From assembly GCA_016946835.1 (NCBI GenBank), contig JACVTC010000132.1, positions 317,501-345,000 of the forward strand: a stretch of 27,500 nt of DNA. Reading direction: 5' to 3'. Below the pieces are notes generated by a model, which saw nothing but the letters and a program-made list of their open reading frames with translations, was not told the origin of the DNA and searched no databases. Positions 10,721 to 24,188 of the stretch are shown in pieces (the first letter of the stretch is position 1; each line of letters starts with the position of its first letter). The position numbers were made by a program, and so were the translations under genes. Source of the stretch: Neocallimastix lanati (nom. inval.). Its lineage: Eukaryota > Neocallimastigomycota > Neocallimastigomycetes > Neocallimastigales > Neocallimastigaceae.

Positions 10721-11073
10721 TTATTATTATTATTTTCTTATTTATTATTAAATCAAATAATAAATCTATTTTTTTTTTATTTTATTTTTTAATTTTTAAT
10801 ATAATATATGAATTTATTATATGGATTTGATAATATATATATTTTACATTTTTTATTTTGTTTTTAAATTATGTTCACTAAATTGAAAAAAAAAAATATT
10901 TATAATAAATTATTGATAAAGTATATTACAACAAATATTATTGATTTATAAATAATGTAGGCATTAATATAATAATATTGTTAATTAAATACGAAATTAC
11001 AAAATAATTTCTTTTTATATCTTTATAAAATTATTTTTTAATTTTTAAATAAATAAATAAAAAAATATATTTA

Positions 11074-11754
11074 TTAATTTTTAAAATATTCTTTTTCAAA
11101 TTTCCTTCTTATATTAACTACTTGTTCATATGTATGAAAATCAAGTCCATCAACACATCTACTAATATTTGCTTTTAATATTATTCCATTATTATTAATT
11201 TTAATTCTTGAATTAAACTTTTTTGATAAATCCACATTATTATACTCTACTATATCTCCAATAAATTGTTGAAATGATTTTAAACGACCAGACCAATTTA
11301 CTAAATTTTGAATATCTACTAGTAATTTCGAATTGGATAAAGGATGTTCTAATAATGCTAAATTTTCTTTAAAATTCACATTTATTAATCTATTTTTTTT
11401 GTAAAACCAGTTATTATATTTATATTTTTTTAAAAGTAATCAAAAAATAAATAAATAATAAATAATAAAAAATAAAAAAAATAAAATAAAATATAAATTA
11501 ATTCAATTATTTTTTAAATTTCATTTAAAATACATATTAGAAAATCTATACAATATATATATATATATATGTATATTTATTATGATTATTTTGAAAAAAA
11601 AAAAAAAAATAATAATCGTAAAATAATGAATTACTTACTTTCCCAATACCCTTACAGTATTACCTATATATTTTTTTGGTTCTTTTTCTAATTCATTTAT
11701 ATGAACAATCTTCCCAAATTTATGATTATTATTATAATTAAAATTAGTATTCAT
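11074..11754 (-). CDS. TEN1: Ten1, small OB-fold subunit of the CST telomere-capping complex, two exons
   Basis: Ten1 works with Stn1 and Ctc1/Cdc13 in CST, which binds single-stranded telomeric DNA and recruits polymerase alpha for C-strand fill-in. Exon 1 is 11754-11639 (38 codons plus 2 nt) and exon 2 is 11389-11074; a 249-nt GTAAGT..TAG intron joins them in phase, giving 143 aa. The spliced protein has GNTVRVLGKL (31-40), then a strand reading NLALLEHP, then LLVDIQNLV. This is the usual Ten1 OB-fold order: G.(S/T)VRV.G+L, an 'LA.(I/L)EH' strand, then a 'L.VDT..L' strand. The C-terminus, GIILKANISRCVDGLDFHTY followed by EQ, matches the Ten1 pattern of 'v.KAr...C.eG.d...yeqa', and the protein ends in a basic helix. 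Human TEN1 is about 123 aa; the extra length here is an Asn-rich N-terminus. An initiator inside exon 2 would destroy the first strand. The call rests on pattern recognition, since Ten1 is a weakly conserved family. Confidence 0.82.
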
Positions 11755-11849
11755 TTTTTACTTCTTAAATTAATTTTCATTTTTTTTAATATAGAAAAAC
11801 AAAAACTTTTTTTTAAATTTTAAAATTTAAAAATTTTAAAAAAAAAAAT

Positions 11850-11881
<32 letters not shown>

Positions 11882-12631
11882 TTAAAATTTAATTCAATTT
11901 GTCAATATCCAATTAAGGTAACACAAATTTTCTTTTTATTAATTTATATTTATTTTTTTTTTTATTGAAAAAATACTTAAAATATATTTAATATTATTTA
12001 TAAAAAATAATTTATTATATTTTTATTTTATATTTTTATTTAATATTATAAAAAATTAATATAATAGAATTTTATATAATAATGGAATTTTGTATATTCA
12101 ATTTATATAATACATATCAAGTCAATTATTATTATTTGTTATTAAATAGAGGAAAAAAAATAATATCTATTGTTAAAAGGACTAATAATAGATATTTTTT
12201 TTTTGTCTTATCATTACTCTTTTAAACCTGTATTTCATTCTATTATTAGGATAAAGAAAAACCATGAAGTGTAAAAGTGTCTTTGTTTTACAAAATCAAA
12301 TCATAGTTCATAGTTCCTCTAAGTTAAAATTCTACCAAGAAGAAACAAACAAATTTGATTGTTACAACATATATAAAAGGAAAATAAAATTAATTTCTTC
12401 ACTTAACTTCCAATCAACAAAAAAAAAAAAAAAAAAAAAGGTAATCATTGACATAATTTGAATATCTCAATATAATATAAGCAAAAATAAAACAAATAAA
12501 TATATATTCTGTAAATAAGATTGATTACTTTTACATCTTTACTACATCATGAATATTATTTATGATCATATATATATATATCATTTATAATATTATCTAT
12601 AATATTGCTATTGATATAAATAACTATGTTA
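11755..12631. other. AT-rich spacer with one less AT-rich patch
   Basis: This spacer lies upstream of TEN1. The patch 12150-12440 is noticeably less AT-rich and contains a small imperfect hairpin (AATATCTATT at about 12174 against AATAGATATT at about 12205) and a 65-codon plus-strand ORF (12264-12461). That ORF runs into a poly-A tract, contains no known motif, and has no splice or homology support. The patch may be remnant mobile DNA continuous with the retroelement next to it. Confidence 0.5.
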
Positions 12632-14450
12632 TTTTTTTTTTTTTTTTTTTTTTTTTTTAGATTAGGAATAAACTTTAATTTAATAATATTTATTAAAAAA
12701 TAAAATACATGAAAATAAAATATATAAAAATTTTTTATACTAATATTGAAAAACTATTTTATGACTTTCGAGGACGAAATGATCTCTAATTCTTCCCATT
12801 TATCAATGATAACTAATAAAAATTATCATTCGAATTTATATCAGAATTTCTTCTTTGTCTTATTGTTTCGACGTCGACACTTTTGACAATGGTAGGTCTA
12901 ATAGTAGACCTATTGATCATAGTGTAAAAATTACAAATCACAATAGACAAAACATTATTGAGGAATTCTGCAAGCCTCACAAAATATGGAATGGGAAAAG
13001 AGGACTCTCTCGAAGGTGATTGAAAGATATTATTAATAAAACGATTTCTTTTCCCCCGAATCGATCTTTAATATTTTATATATTGTATTTCCACCAAGAA
13101 GGAGATACAATACATAAAAATAGTTCAAATGGTTTGTCATTATGAACGATCAGAGAAAAAATTAATTAAAAAATTTCATCAATAAATCGAATGATTTGCT
13201 TTCCTAAATTTGAAGAAATTAAGGACATAAAAATATTCAATTTGTAAAACTAGGTATGTTGCTATTTTCACCGAAACAAGGACAACATGTTGGTCAATTT
13301 TCTAGTATCAGTTTACTTTTTACATAAGGATACTAAAATTTAAATCCCCACTTAATTTGTTTAATCAAAAAAAAAAAAAAAAAAAAAAATCCAAGCGAAA
13401 ATTGTGAATTTATGAACGCTCTTGAATTAGACGTTGAATATATTTTTTAAGAGCCAAATTTAAATTTCTTATATTTAATTGATCTAATCGCAGGATTGTA
13501 TATTTTAATATTTTCCCAATAAAGCTTCCGTATTTCTTCAGGAAGTTTAACTATTGTGTTTTCGTATTGGTAATTTATTTGTTTTTTTTTTTTTTTTTTC
13601 TTTTTTTTTTTTTTTTTGTCCATGATAAAGTATGAAAGTGTTGGTACATTTTACATTTTTTAATTAAATGTTAAATAATACAAGAAGACTCCTTTCCACT
13701 TTTTAAAGCATCGAATCATCCGACTTATCACAAAAACTAACTATGGGAAGTATAAATAATATCTTAGACACACTATAAATAGTAGTATTGGAAGTCTTAT
13801 TTTTAAACTCAAAACTCCAAAACAAATCTCTTTATTAAAAATAGTTTGATCTTTTTCGGTGTTCTTTTTATTAGATCTTAATAAAGGTACATAAGTAAAG
13901 AATTAAAATAAACTAAATAAACGACAAGGGAAACTAGAATATGAGTTTTAAAGTAGAAAGGTATGTTCCTATTAGTTAAAAATCGAAAGAAAGAATTATC
14001 CTTATAATTTATTATACTGTTCATAATAAGCCACCGCAACACTTTTTTTTTCAGTAATGGCACCATATCTCTTACATTTATCAAATATGTCATTAATAAA
14101 TATATTAAATAAAAAATAGGAGATTAAGGACACCATTGGTGAACATCAACGAACGTATTGGAAATTCTTTTTGAACGTTTACCCCATTAAAGTTTACAAG
14201 AACTTACTTCGAAAGTTCTTGTAAACTTTAATGGGTGTAAACTTTTATTAGTATTGAATTGAAATCATTTCATATGAATACCAATAATATTAAGTTCTGT
14301 TAAGTATATTATTAATTGAAGACAAATCATAAGCTTTTTTCGAGGTCAAAGAACCCAAGAAAAGTAAATTGATCATTAAATTTTTTTTCTTTGGCAAATT
14401 TCACAAATGATAACAATTTTTTTTTTTTAATAGCCACAATTATTGCGAAT
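12632..14450 (-). mobile_element. Decayed LINE-type (non-LTR) retrotransposon with broken reverse transcriptase
   Basis: This is a dead retroelement lying on the minus strand. Reverse-transcriptase pieces appear in the right order but in shifting frames. A motif-A-like FLGFFDLEK with KAYD in the neighbouring frame lies at about 14325-14365. An EFPI fragment lies at about 14150. INDIFDKCKRYG, typical of the segment after the SP.LFN.FI motif, is at 14060-14097. A post-RT stretch, FLTNRNIPFYFKTHILVSLV, is at about 13920-13980, followed by a frame with PLLRSNKK. The catalytic YADD segment expected between the last two is absent, so there is an internal deletion as well as frameshifts and stops. 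Poly-T at 12632-12658 on the plus strand corresponds to a 3' poly-A tail, as expected for LINE insertion. I see no terminal repeats. A sequence match to a second copy at 21359-21530 supports a dispersed family. Confidence 0.72.
14177..14242. repeat. Fold-back inverted repeat inside the reverse-transcriptase remnant
   Basis: The left arm 14177-14205 and right arm 14213-14242 are reverse complements over 29 bp with a single bulged T (14236) and a 7-nt loop (ACTTCGA). The inner 23 bp (from CCCATTAAAG) match perfectly. The sequence is not simple A/T, so chance is unlikely. It sits in the coding remnant between RT motifs A and B and interrupts the frame. Confidence 0.92.
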
Positions 14451-14639
14451 TTCAAACTTTATTTATTTATTCATTTATTAATTACATGAACATATTTTTT
14501 TTTTTAAAAAAAAAAAAACTCAAAATTAATAATAAAAAAATTAAATATTATATGACCAACAAGAGCATAATAATATTTAGAATAGTAATTTGAAATAAAA
14601 AAAAATAATATTCAACATAAAATGTACAAATAAAATAAA

Positions 14640-15200
14640 TTCAGAAAAAAAAAAAAAAAAAGTTCATTCATAGACAATGAACCTCACTTCCAGATGATAC
14701 GATTTCTGTTTATTAAAAGGAATTTTTTATTCCGGATTTGCGTTTTGAATTGCCGATCTAGAAATTATGGTCTTCTCCTTCAAGTAGGTATTAGAATGAT
14801 TTGGTTCTTAAATAAAATATCTCATTCCTTTATATAATTTAAATCTATAATGTCTACATCTCTTCCACCAAGATGAAAGTTATATAATCTGTAACACGTT
14901 ACATATATATATTATACACACTCATTATTCAGAAAATTACTTAAATTAACACGATTTTCACCAATTGAACTATTCACTACCTTATTAGAAACGATACTAT
15001 TATATTCACTATTACTAATATTAATATTCCTATTTTCACTATCACTAATTCACTATTATTAACAAAATTATTTCTATTGTTATTTGTTATTATAATATTA
15101 TTAATAATAACAATAGAAATAATTTTATAATATTAAACTTGGTTACTACTATCTGTACTTGATTCTACATTATTAATATCTGTGATAACAATGTTTGAAA
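14640..15200 (-). pseudogene. Decayed coding-like sequence, possibly the upstream part of the LINE
   Basis: This stretch is less AT-rich than true spacer here and holds several open minus-strand pieces in different frames. One reads NNVESSTDSSNQV (about 15135-15175) and another is Asn/Ser-rich (SNSEYNSIVSNKVVNSS, about 14970-15030). Stops interrupt all of them. On the minus strand it lies 5' of the reverse-transcriptase remnant, so it could be the element's first ORF or endonuclease region. I recognise no endonuclease motif, and an unrelated dead gene is equally possible. Confidence 0.35.
15064..15126. repeat. Perfect 21-bp inverted repeat with 21-nt spacer
   Basis: The left arm 15064-15084 (AAAATTATTTCTATTGTTATT less its last base within 20) and the right arm 15106-15126 are exact reverse complements. 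The spacer is pure A/T apart from one G. The CTATTG/CAATAG core makes a purely compositional origin less likely. It lies in the decayed coding-like segment upstream of the retroelement. Confidence 0.88.
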
Positions 15201-15681
15201 TTGCCAAACAGTATTTGGTGATTTCAAAAAAAATATTTTTTCGAAAAATAATTTTAATATTCATAAAATATTTCATTTCTTAAGTACGAATATATATATA
15301 TTTATACATATATATATACTTTTTTTTTTTTTTTTTTTTTTAAATTTCTTATTTATTTTTTTAATTTTTTTTTTATTTATTTTTATCTAATTTTATTATA
15401 TTATTTTATTAAAATATTATTTTATATTATCTATGAATTTAATTAATTTGGTATTACTAAAATTTTAATGTTATTTATAATTTATTATATTATCATTAAT
15501 ATATAATAATTATTAAAATAATTTTTATATATTATTTTTTTTCTTTAATCAAATAAATTGAAATTTTTCAATTTTTTTTTTTTTTTTTTTTTTTTTTATT
15601 TTATTTTATTTTATTTTCATTATATATATATAATATTATATTTTTTGTTTTTTGTTTTTACTAATTTAATTTTAATTTATT
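15201..15681. other. AT-rich spacer downstream of the MAP kinase gene
   Basis: Poly-T tracts at about 15321-15340 and 15571-15597, TA repeats and (TTTTA)n near 15598-15620. It probably contains the MAP kinase 3' UTR. No ORF or RNA gene is seen. Confidence 0.6.
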
Positions 15682-18255
<2,574 letters not shown>

Positions 18256-21236
18256 TATTTATTTATTTACTATTAAATAGATATTTAATTAAAAAAATAA
18301 AATTAGATATAAATATTCTAGCAAAGTATTAAAGTAAATAATGTTTATTAAGTTATTAGCTTTTTATTTTTTTATTTTTTTTTTTTTTTTAAATATTATT
18401 ACATATATATATATATTTTTTTAATATTAATAATCATTATTTTTATATTCGTAATTTTTATTCGATAATATCATAACATTTTAAATTCATCTATTTACTA
18501 ACTTTTATCGAAATATTTTTTTTTTTAATTTAAATGATAAATTTATATATTAATTTAATACTATATTGATATAATTTTTGAATCTTTAGCTTTTCTCGTT
18601 TTTTTTTTTTTTTTTTTTTTTTGTTAATTCTACTGTGATTATTATTTTATTTTATATATTTAAATACTTTTTTTTTATTAAGTTTCATATTATTTTTTTT
18701 ATTGTTACTAATATAATTATTATTTATTATTATATGAATAATTATTAACTTGTTTATTTTATATATATATTGTATCCATTATTAATTAAATGGATAATAA
18801 ATCTTTATTTATTTTTTAATTCTTAACATTTTATATTGATTTCATTTACTTTTTATATATAAATAGTACGATAGTTTTAAAGAAAGATTTTTTGTTTAAT
18901 TTTTTTTTCTCCTTAATACTCTTTATTTAATATTTATATAAATAAAGATAATATATACAAAATTTTTAAAAAAAAAAAAAAATAAAAAATAAAAAAGAAA
19001 GAAAAGTTATTAAAATAAATTAGTATTAAAAAAAAAAATTTTTTTTTTCTTATATATAAAAATAAAATAAGAATTTTTAAAATTAAAATAAACAATTTAA
19101 AAATATTTATTATAATTATATATTAGAGTACAATACATTCTAAAATTATAAAATACTAAATATTATCAAATGTATATAAATAGAATAAATATAAATAATT
19201 ATTTCAATTTAAAATATATAGATTTAATTATAAATAATATTTAGATTAAATTATAATAATAAAGTATATTATAAAATAAATTTAAATAGCACTAATTTTA
19301 TATGATAATGAACAATTTTAACTTAATTAAATCATTATTTAATTTTTATTAATAGAGTTTAATATTAATATACTTTTGATAATAAAATAAAATTATTAAA
19401 ATAGTATTAAAAATTAATAATAAATCAATTAATTTTATATTAATTATATTAATAATAAAATGGATGATAAATTTTATTTACTATGATTTGATCTTATTTT
19501 ATTTTTGATTTTATTTTTTAATACTAAAATATTTTATTATTTTATATATAGATTTAATTTTGTTATAAATTATTAAAAAAAAAAAAAATTATACAAAACA
19601 TTTATTTTATTATACATAATATATAATATATAATATAATATATAATTAATTATGATTATGATGAAAAATGGTTAATGTTTATATAATTTCACCCTTTTCA
19701 ACAACACATGTTTATGAAAAAAAAAAAAAAAAATACTAAAACTAAATATGAATTATAATTTTATAATTTATAGCAATAATTCATTCCATCTTCTTAAATT
19801 ATATTTTATAAACTTTTAACTTTTACAGATGAAAAAAAAAATAATAAAATAAAATAAAATATTTATTTTATTTCTACCTTTATTGATAATAATTTGAATT
19901 TATAGTCATTACAATCATACAATTATTGTATCTTTTTTTTTTTTCTTTTTTATATTAATATATTGTAGTCAAAATGTCTCTCACACAAGTAACTCATAAC
20001 TTGAATTTCTTTATTAATATTAATATTCTTTTTCATTTTAAGAGAATCAACAAATTAACTAAGAAAATTAAAATATAATTATTAACTAATTTCATTTTAT
20101 ATATAAGCTATAATAATTCACTATTTTTAAAAGAAAAAAAAATTATATATATATATATAAATTTATAAAAAGGCAAAAAGTACCATTAAAGAAACATTTA
20201 AAATATTGTTACTAAATTTAATAATAAAATCAGAGAATTACAATGTAATATTATTAATTATTATAAAAATAACGATTTTATCTATATTTCTTTCAAATAA
20301 AATGAATATAATAATCTAATTATATTATATAATATTAAATAAACAAAAAAAAAAAAAATCAAATCTTCACTTAACTTTATTTGAGATATTACATCATATA
20401 TTACCAATATAATTATTAATATTACTCTATATATAAATAAATAGATTATTATATAAAATACTGATTTCTATATTTACATACATTGTACGTATTAATTGTT
20501 ACTAATTACTACTACATAAATTTATTATTTATATACATTACGTGTTGAATTCATATATTAAAAAGATCTTTAGTTCTATACATCATTATACAACCTCACA
20601 TAGTCAATAAAAGAGAATTTGACCGTTAACCTATTAAGAAACGGTAAGTCAAAATAAAGAAATACACAAAAAAATATAAATATATATGTAAATTAATTAT
20701 CTATAATATATATTAATCATTATATAATTATTTATAAACAATCAATATATTTAATATTTTTATAAAATTAAATTTTAAATATATTATTTTAATGTTCATT
20801 TAATATTTATGTATAATCCATATATAAATTATATTTATAATTTATATCTTATTTATAATTTTTATTTATTTATTATTTATTTATTTATAATTTTTATTTA
20901 TTTATTATTTTTATTTATTTATTAATAATTCATTTTTATTTATAATATATTAAAAATTTTTATAAACATACCGCAAAAAGAATTATAATATATTAAATTT
21001 ACAAAAAAGGAAATTTTGTAACATTAAAAAAAAATAACTATAAAAAAAAATAAATATATAATATATGAGATAAATAATAATTATATATGAATTGTTTTTA
21101 TTATTAATTAATAATAAAATACAAATTAATAATTTTTATATAGAATCATATTAATCAAATCAAAATGGAAAATTATTAGTTATAATGAACAGTCATTCTT
21201 AAATCAAAATAATAATAATGCAATGGCAATTATTAC
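18256..21236. other. Long AT-rich gene desert
   Basis: About 3 kb of spacer upstream of the MAP kinase start. It contains poly-T near 18599-18622, poly-A/T tracts, TA runs and scattered stops. Slightly richer patches at 19660-19710, 19970-20060 and 20560-20655 hold only short open stretches. The last includes an imperfect hairpin, TTGACCGTT against AACGGTAAGTCAA (about 20619-20652). I see no tRNA, other RNA gene or supportable exon. Confidence 0.5.
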
Positions 21237-21291
21237 CTTCAAAGGGTAGTTTGTTTTCAATGATAGTTATGTTAATTTCAAATAATAAGCA
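21237..21291 (-). other. Possible orphan or decayed exon
   Basis: A 55-nt island of more coding-like sequence is bounded on the minus strand by AAATAG before it and GTAATA after it, matching the splice-site style of the real genes here. One frame reads INITIIENKLPFE. No partner exon could be found on either side, and a LINE fragment lies about 70 bp away, so this is more likely a relic or chance than a working exon. Confidence 0.2.
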
Positions 21292-21358
21292 CTATTTAAT
21301 AGTATTATCTCTAAAAATAATATCTACAATTTAACTGTCCGTAAACTGTAAAAACTTT

Positions 21359-21530
21359 AATTTTTTTTATTTTTAACTAGGAACAAACTTTATTTATTAA
21401 AATATATATATATATATATATGAAAATAAAAATACATGAAATTCTTCACATTAATATTAAAAAAACTAAATTATCTGTGACGTATTTCGTTGACAGCTAT
21501 TGACAATGGTAGATCTAAATGGTATTTTTA
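21359..21530 (-). mobile_element. 5'-truncated second copy of the LINE family (3' end only)
   Basis: This segment resembles the 3' end of the retroelement at 12632-14450. Both begin on the plus strand, after a T-rich tract, with TAGGAA.AAACTTTA, continue through ATACATGAAA-like sequence, and share TTGACAATGGTAGRTCTAA (21500-21518 here, 12883-12901 in the larger copy). The spacing between these anchors is about 114 bp here and about 212 bp there, so one copy has an internal deletion or insertion. Nothing of the reverse transcriptase remains beyond about 21530, as expected for a 5'-truncated insertion. Confidence 0.6.
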
Positions 21531-23138
21531 TTAGATATTTATATACATATTTATATATTTTTCTGTTGTTACATTATCTCATATTTATTAATATCATTTT
21601 CTTACTAAATAAACTAATAAAATTTAATTGTTAATTATATCAACAATACTATATGCATCTAAAATAATAATATTATTATTATAAATATTAATTACAATTT
21701 TTTATTTAATAATAATAAAAGTATTGAACTTTCCACATTTTAATTAGATAACATATAAACTTTATTTCTTTGTTATTTATTTCTTTATTTTATAAATAAA
21801 TAAATAAATAATAATAAAATAAATAAATAATAAAAAAGTAAATAAATAAATATAAATAATAAAAATAATATAAAAATAAATAAAATTTAAATAAAATTAA
21901 TTTAATAACAAACCATATAATAATTAATGAAAAAAAAATATAGTTTTAATTTTTCCATATTATATATAAAAATATCATAAAATATCCTTTAAATAAAAAT
22001 AAAATAAATAAAAAAAAAAAAAAAAAAAAAAAACTTTTAAACTTCGTTTTATTAATTTTATTAATTTAAATTTTAATAAAGTATTTTAAAAATATTAAAA
22101 TGATCATAAATATTTTATACCTAACTATATCATTTAATTTATATATATATATTCATTGGAAAATGATATTAATATGAAGATAACTTAATGAATATATTAT
22201 TGTTTAAATGTTATATTTTTGATAAAATTTTTAATTATATAAATAATATAAAGTAAAATGAAGTATTATATTTATGTATAGTACATTGAAATTTTTTAAA
22301 ACACTTTTCTGAAAGGCAAAATAATCAATAATTCAATAAACTACTATAATATTTTTAATATAAAAATGTTAAAAATTATAGAATTACTTTTAAAATATTA
22401 ATTATCCAATATTTCATTAAATAATCTGTTCATTATCCTCTAATTGTTTTAATAAATTACTCATCCATAATAAATTTTTTATACTCATTCAATTTAAAAT
22501 CAGATTTTATTATTAATTATTCCAGATTTGCATAAATATATGGAGAAAATGATATTATAATAAAAATTAAAAAATTAAAGAGGAAGAGTTTTTTTATATA
22601 TTTATTTATTTATTTATTATAATTTTTTTTATATATATAAAAAGTATTATTATTTGCTATATTATTCATATTTAATGAAAAATTTGTTAAAATATTATAA
22701 ACTATAAATTATCATTCTTTGAATATTATATGAAATACTTTTATTTATTTATTCCATATTTTTTAATAATGTGAATTGATTTTAAAATGCTTTTTTTTTT
22801 TTTTTTTTGTTTTTTTTTTTTTTTGTTTTTTTTTTTTTTTTATGTATTTGGAATTTTTATTAAATGCATAAAAATAAAAATTAATACATCTGTATGTAGC
22901 ATCTTTATAAATTTCTTGATAAGTATACATTTATTTTAATATCTTCTTTGTTTTTTCTGAAAAATTCTTATTGAAATGTTTTAAAAATGATATAATATAA
23001 TTTAATAAATATATTATATATATATATATTTATATTCTAAATTATTAATATAATTATATAGCATTTATTTATTAATGAATATTAAGATTATATTAATTAT
23101 AATATATATATATAAATCTTAATTAATTAATTAATTTA
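21531..23138. other. AT-rich intergenic spacer
   Basis: This spacer lies between the LINE fragment and the esterase stop. It includes (AAAT)n stretches at about 21790-21890, poly-A at about 22010-22033 and three poly-T blocks separated by single G at about 22791-22841. There is no open frame of interest on either strand and no recognisable RNA gene. Confidence 0.6.
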
Positions 23139-24188
23139 TTATTTCAAAAATTTTTTAATGGTTTGACAGACTTGGGTTACTAATTTATCATAAAATTTTC
23201 CATAATTCATAAATCCATGAACCACACCAGGATATACTAACCATGTAAGATCTTTTCGTCCACTTTTAAGCATATTTTTTACATGTTTTAATTGTCCATC
23301 AAAAAGAACATCATACCCTGATGAAACTAATATCTCGCGTGGAAAAACTTTCATATCTTTTTGAAGTGAAGGGAAAATATATTTATTAAAAAAATTTTTA
23401 GGATCTAGACAATTTCCTCCTACCAAATTATTAGTGTAGTCCATTGTTCCCTTTTTAGTAAGTGCTGGACAGTTAAATGCTTTAAACGAGCGACTGTTGA
23501 AATCATTATCTAAAGCAGGATAAAAAAGTATGGAACCGTGAGGACGTTTCAGTCCTTCATCATTTATTTTTATACAAGTCGATGCACAGAGGTGACCACC
23601 ACCGCTATCACCAGAAAGATAGATTTTTTTATATTTTGACTTTAAAAAGTATTTATAAACAGCCATAATGTCATTAAGTTGTTGTGGATGTGGATTTTCT
23701 GGTGAAAGTCTATAATCAACGGCAAGAACATCTTTTTCAAGAATCTTCGTTAGTTTTCTACATAAATAAGCATAGTTTTTTAAATTCCCTTGAGTCCATC
23801 CACCGCCATGAATATAAATAATAAGATCTGAACTTGGTTCAATATCATGTTTATAAAGTCTGACAAGTACATCATTTCCATCTTCTTCATTAGTAATATG
23901 ATAATCTTCGAAGGAGTGAACACTTTCTAATGGACCATTTAAGGTCATAAATAATTCATTTCTTTTATGACGTGAGTATTCAGGTAAAGTCAACCCGCAA
24001 GATGCATTATAGGGATGACTTTCAAGTTCTTTTATAAATCTATCATAATGTCTCAATATTCGTTGGGTCTCATACGTAAATTCTTGTTCATTATAAAATG
24101 CGTCGGAAGTAAGTATTTTTATTGTCTCACCACTGATTCCTTCCTTTTTAGCATCTAAACAATAAAACTGTTGCGATGATGATATCAT
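23139..24188 (-). CDS. HSL-family alpha/beta-hydrolase (esterase/lipase/acetyl-hydrolase type), intronless
   Basis: This encodes a carboxylic-ester hydrolase of the hormone-sensitive-lipase family. The 349-aa frame is uninterrupted. It has the oxyanion-hole motif HGGGW (127-131), the nucleophile elbow GDSGGG with Ser195, the catalytic Asp293 in SSGYDVLFDG and His324 in GVVHGFM, so the triad is complete and correctly ordered and spaced. An N-terminal region of about 115 residues forms the usual cap. The first residues (MISSSQQFYC) lack a convincing signal peptide, so a cytosolic enzyme is likely. It has no introns, unlike the peptidase, phosphodiesterase and kinase genes, and its coding sequence is clearly less AT-rich than its surroundings. 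Bacterial-style HSL esterases have this layout, and gut fungi are known for genes taken from rumen bacteria, so transfer is plausible but unproven. The substrate (short acyl ester, acetylated sugar or drug-like ester) cannot be read from the sequence. Confidence 0.93.
   Translation of the reverse strand: MISSSQQFYCLDAKKEGISGETIKILTSDAFYNEQEFTYETQRILRHYDRFIKELESHPYNASCGLTLPEYSRHKRNELFMTLNGPLESVHSFEDYHITNEEDGNDVLVRLYKHDIEPSSDLIIYIHGGGWTQGNLKNYAYLCRKLTKILEKDVLAVDYRLSPENPHPQQLNDIMAVYKYFLKSKYKKIYLSGDSGGGHLCASTCIKINDEGLKRPHGSILFYPALDNDFNSRSFKAFNCPALTKKGTMDYTNNLVGGNCLDPKNFFNKYIFPSLQKDMKVFPREILVSSGYDVLFDGQLKHVKNMLKSGRKDLTWLVYPGVVHGFMNYGKFYDKLVTQVCQTIKKFLK

Larger units (their letters stand above)
9158..11073. 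other. AT-rich intergenic spacer
   Basis: This spacer lies between the phosphodiesterase start and the TEN1 stop. It includes poly-T at about 9484-9509, poly-A at about 10235-10264 and 10377-10416 (40 A), and an (AAAAAC)n array at about 10684-10720. The patch 9775-9895 is slightly less AT-rich and has an open minus-strand stretch of about 35 codons with no start or splice context. I do not support any gene here. Confidence 0.55.

Noticed and set aside
12264-12461. 65-codon plus-strand ORF
   Set aside because: It ends by running through a poly-A tract, has no recognisable motif, and is the only plus-strand candidate in the window. Nothing supports it as a gene.
19974-20080. Short plus-strand ORF starting MSLTQVTHNL
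   Set aside because: Only about 34 codons of low-complexity Ile/Asn/Lys composition after the first residues, with no splice partner or homology that I recognise.
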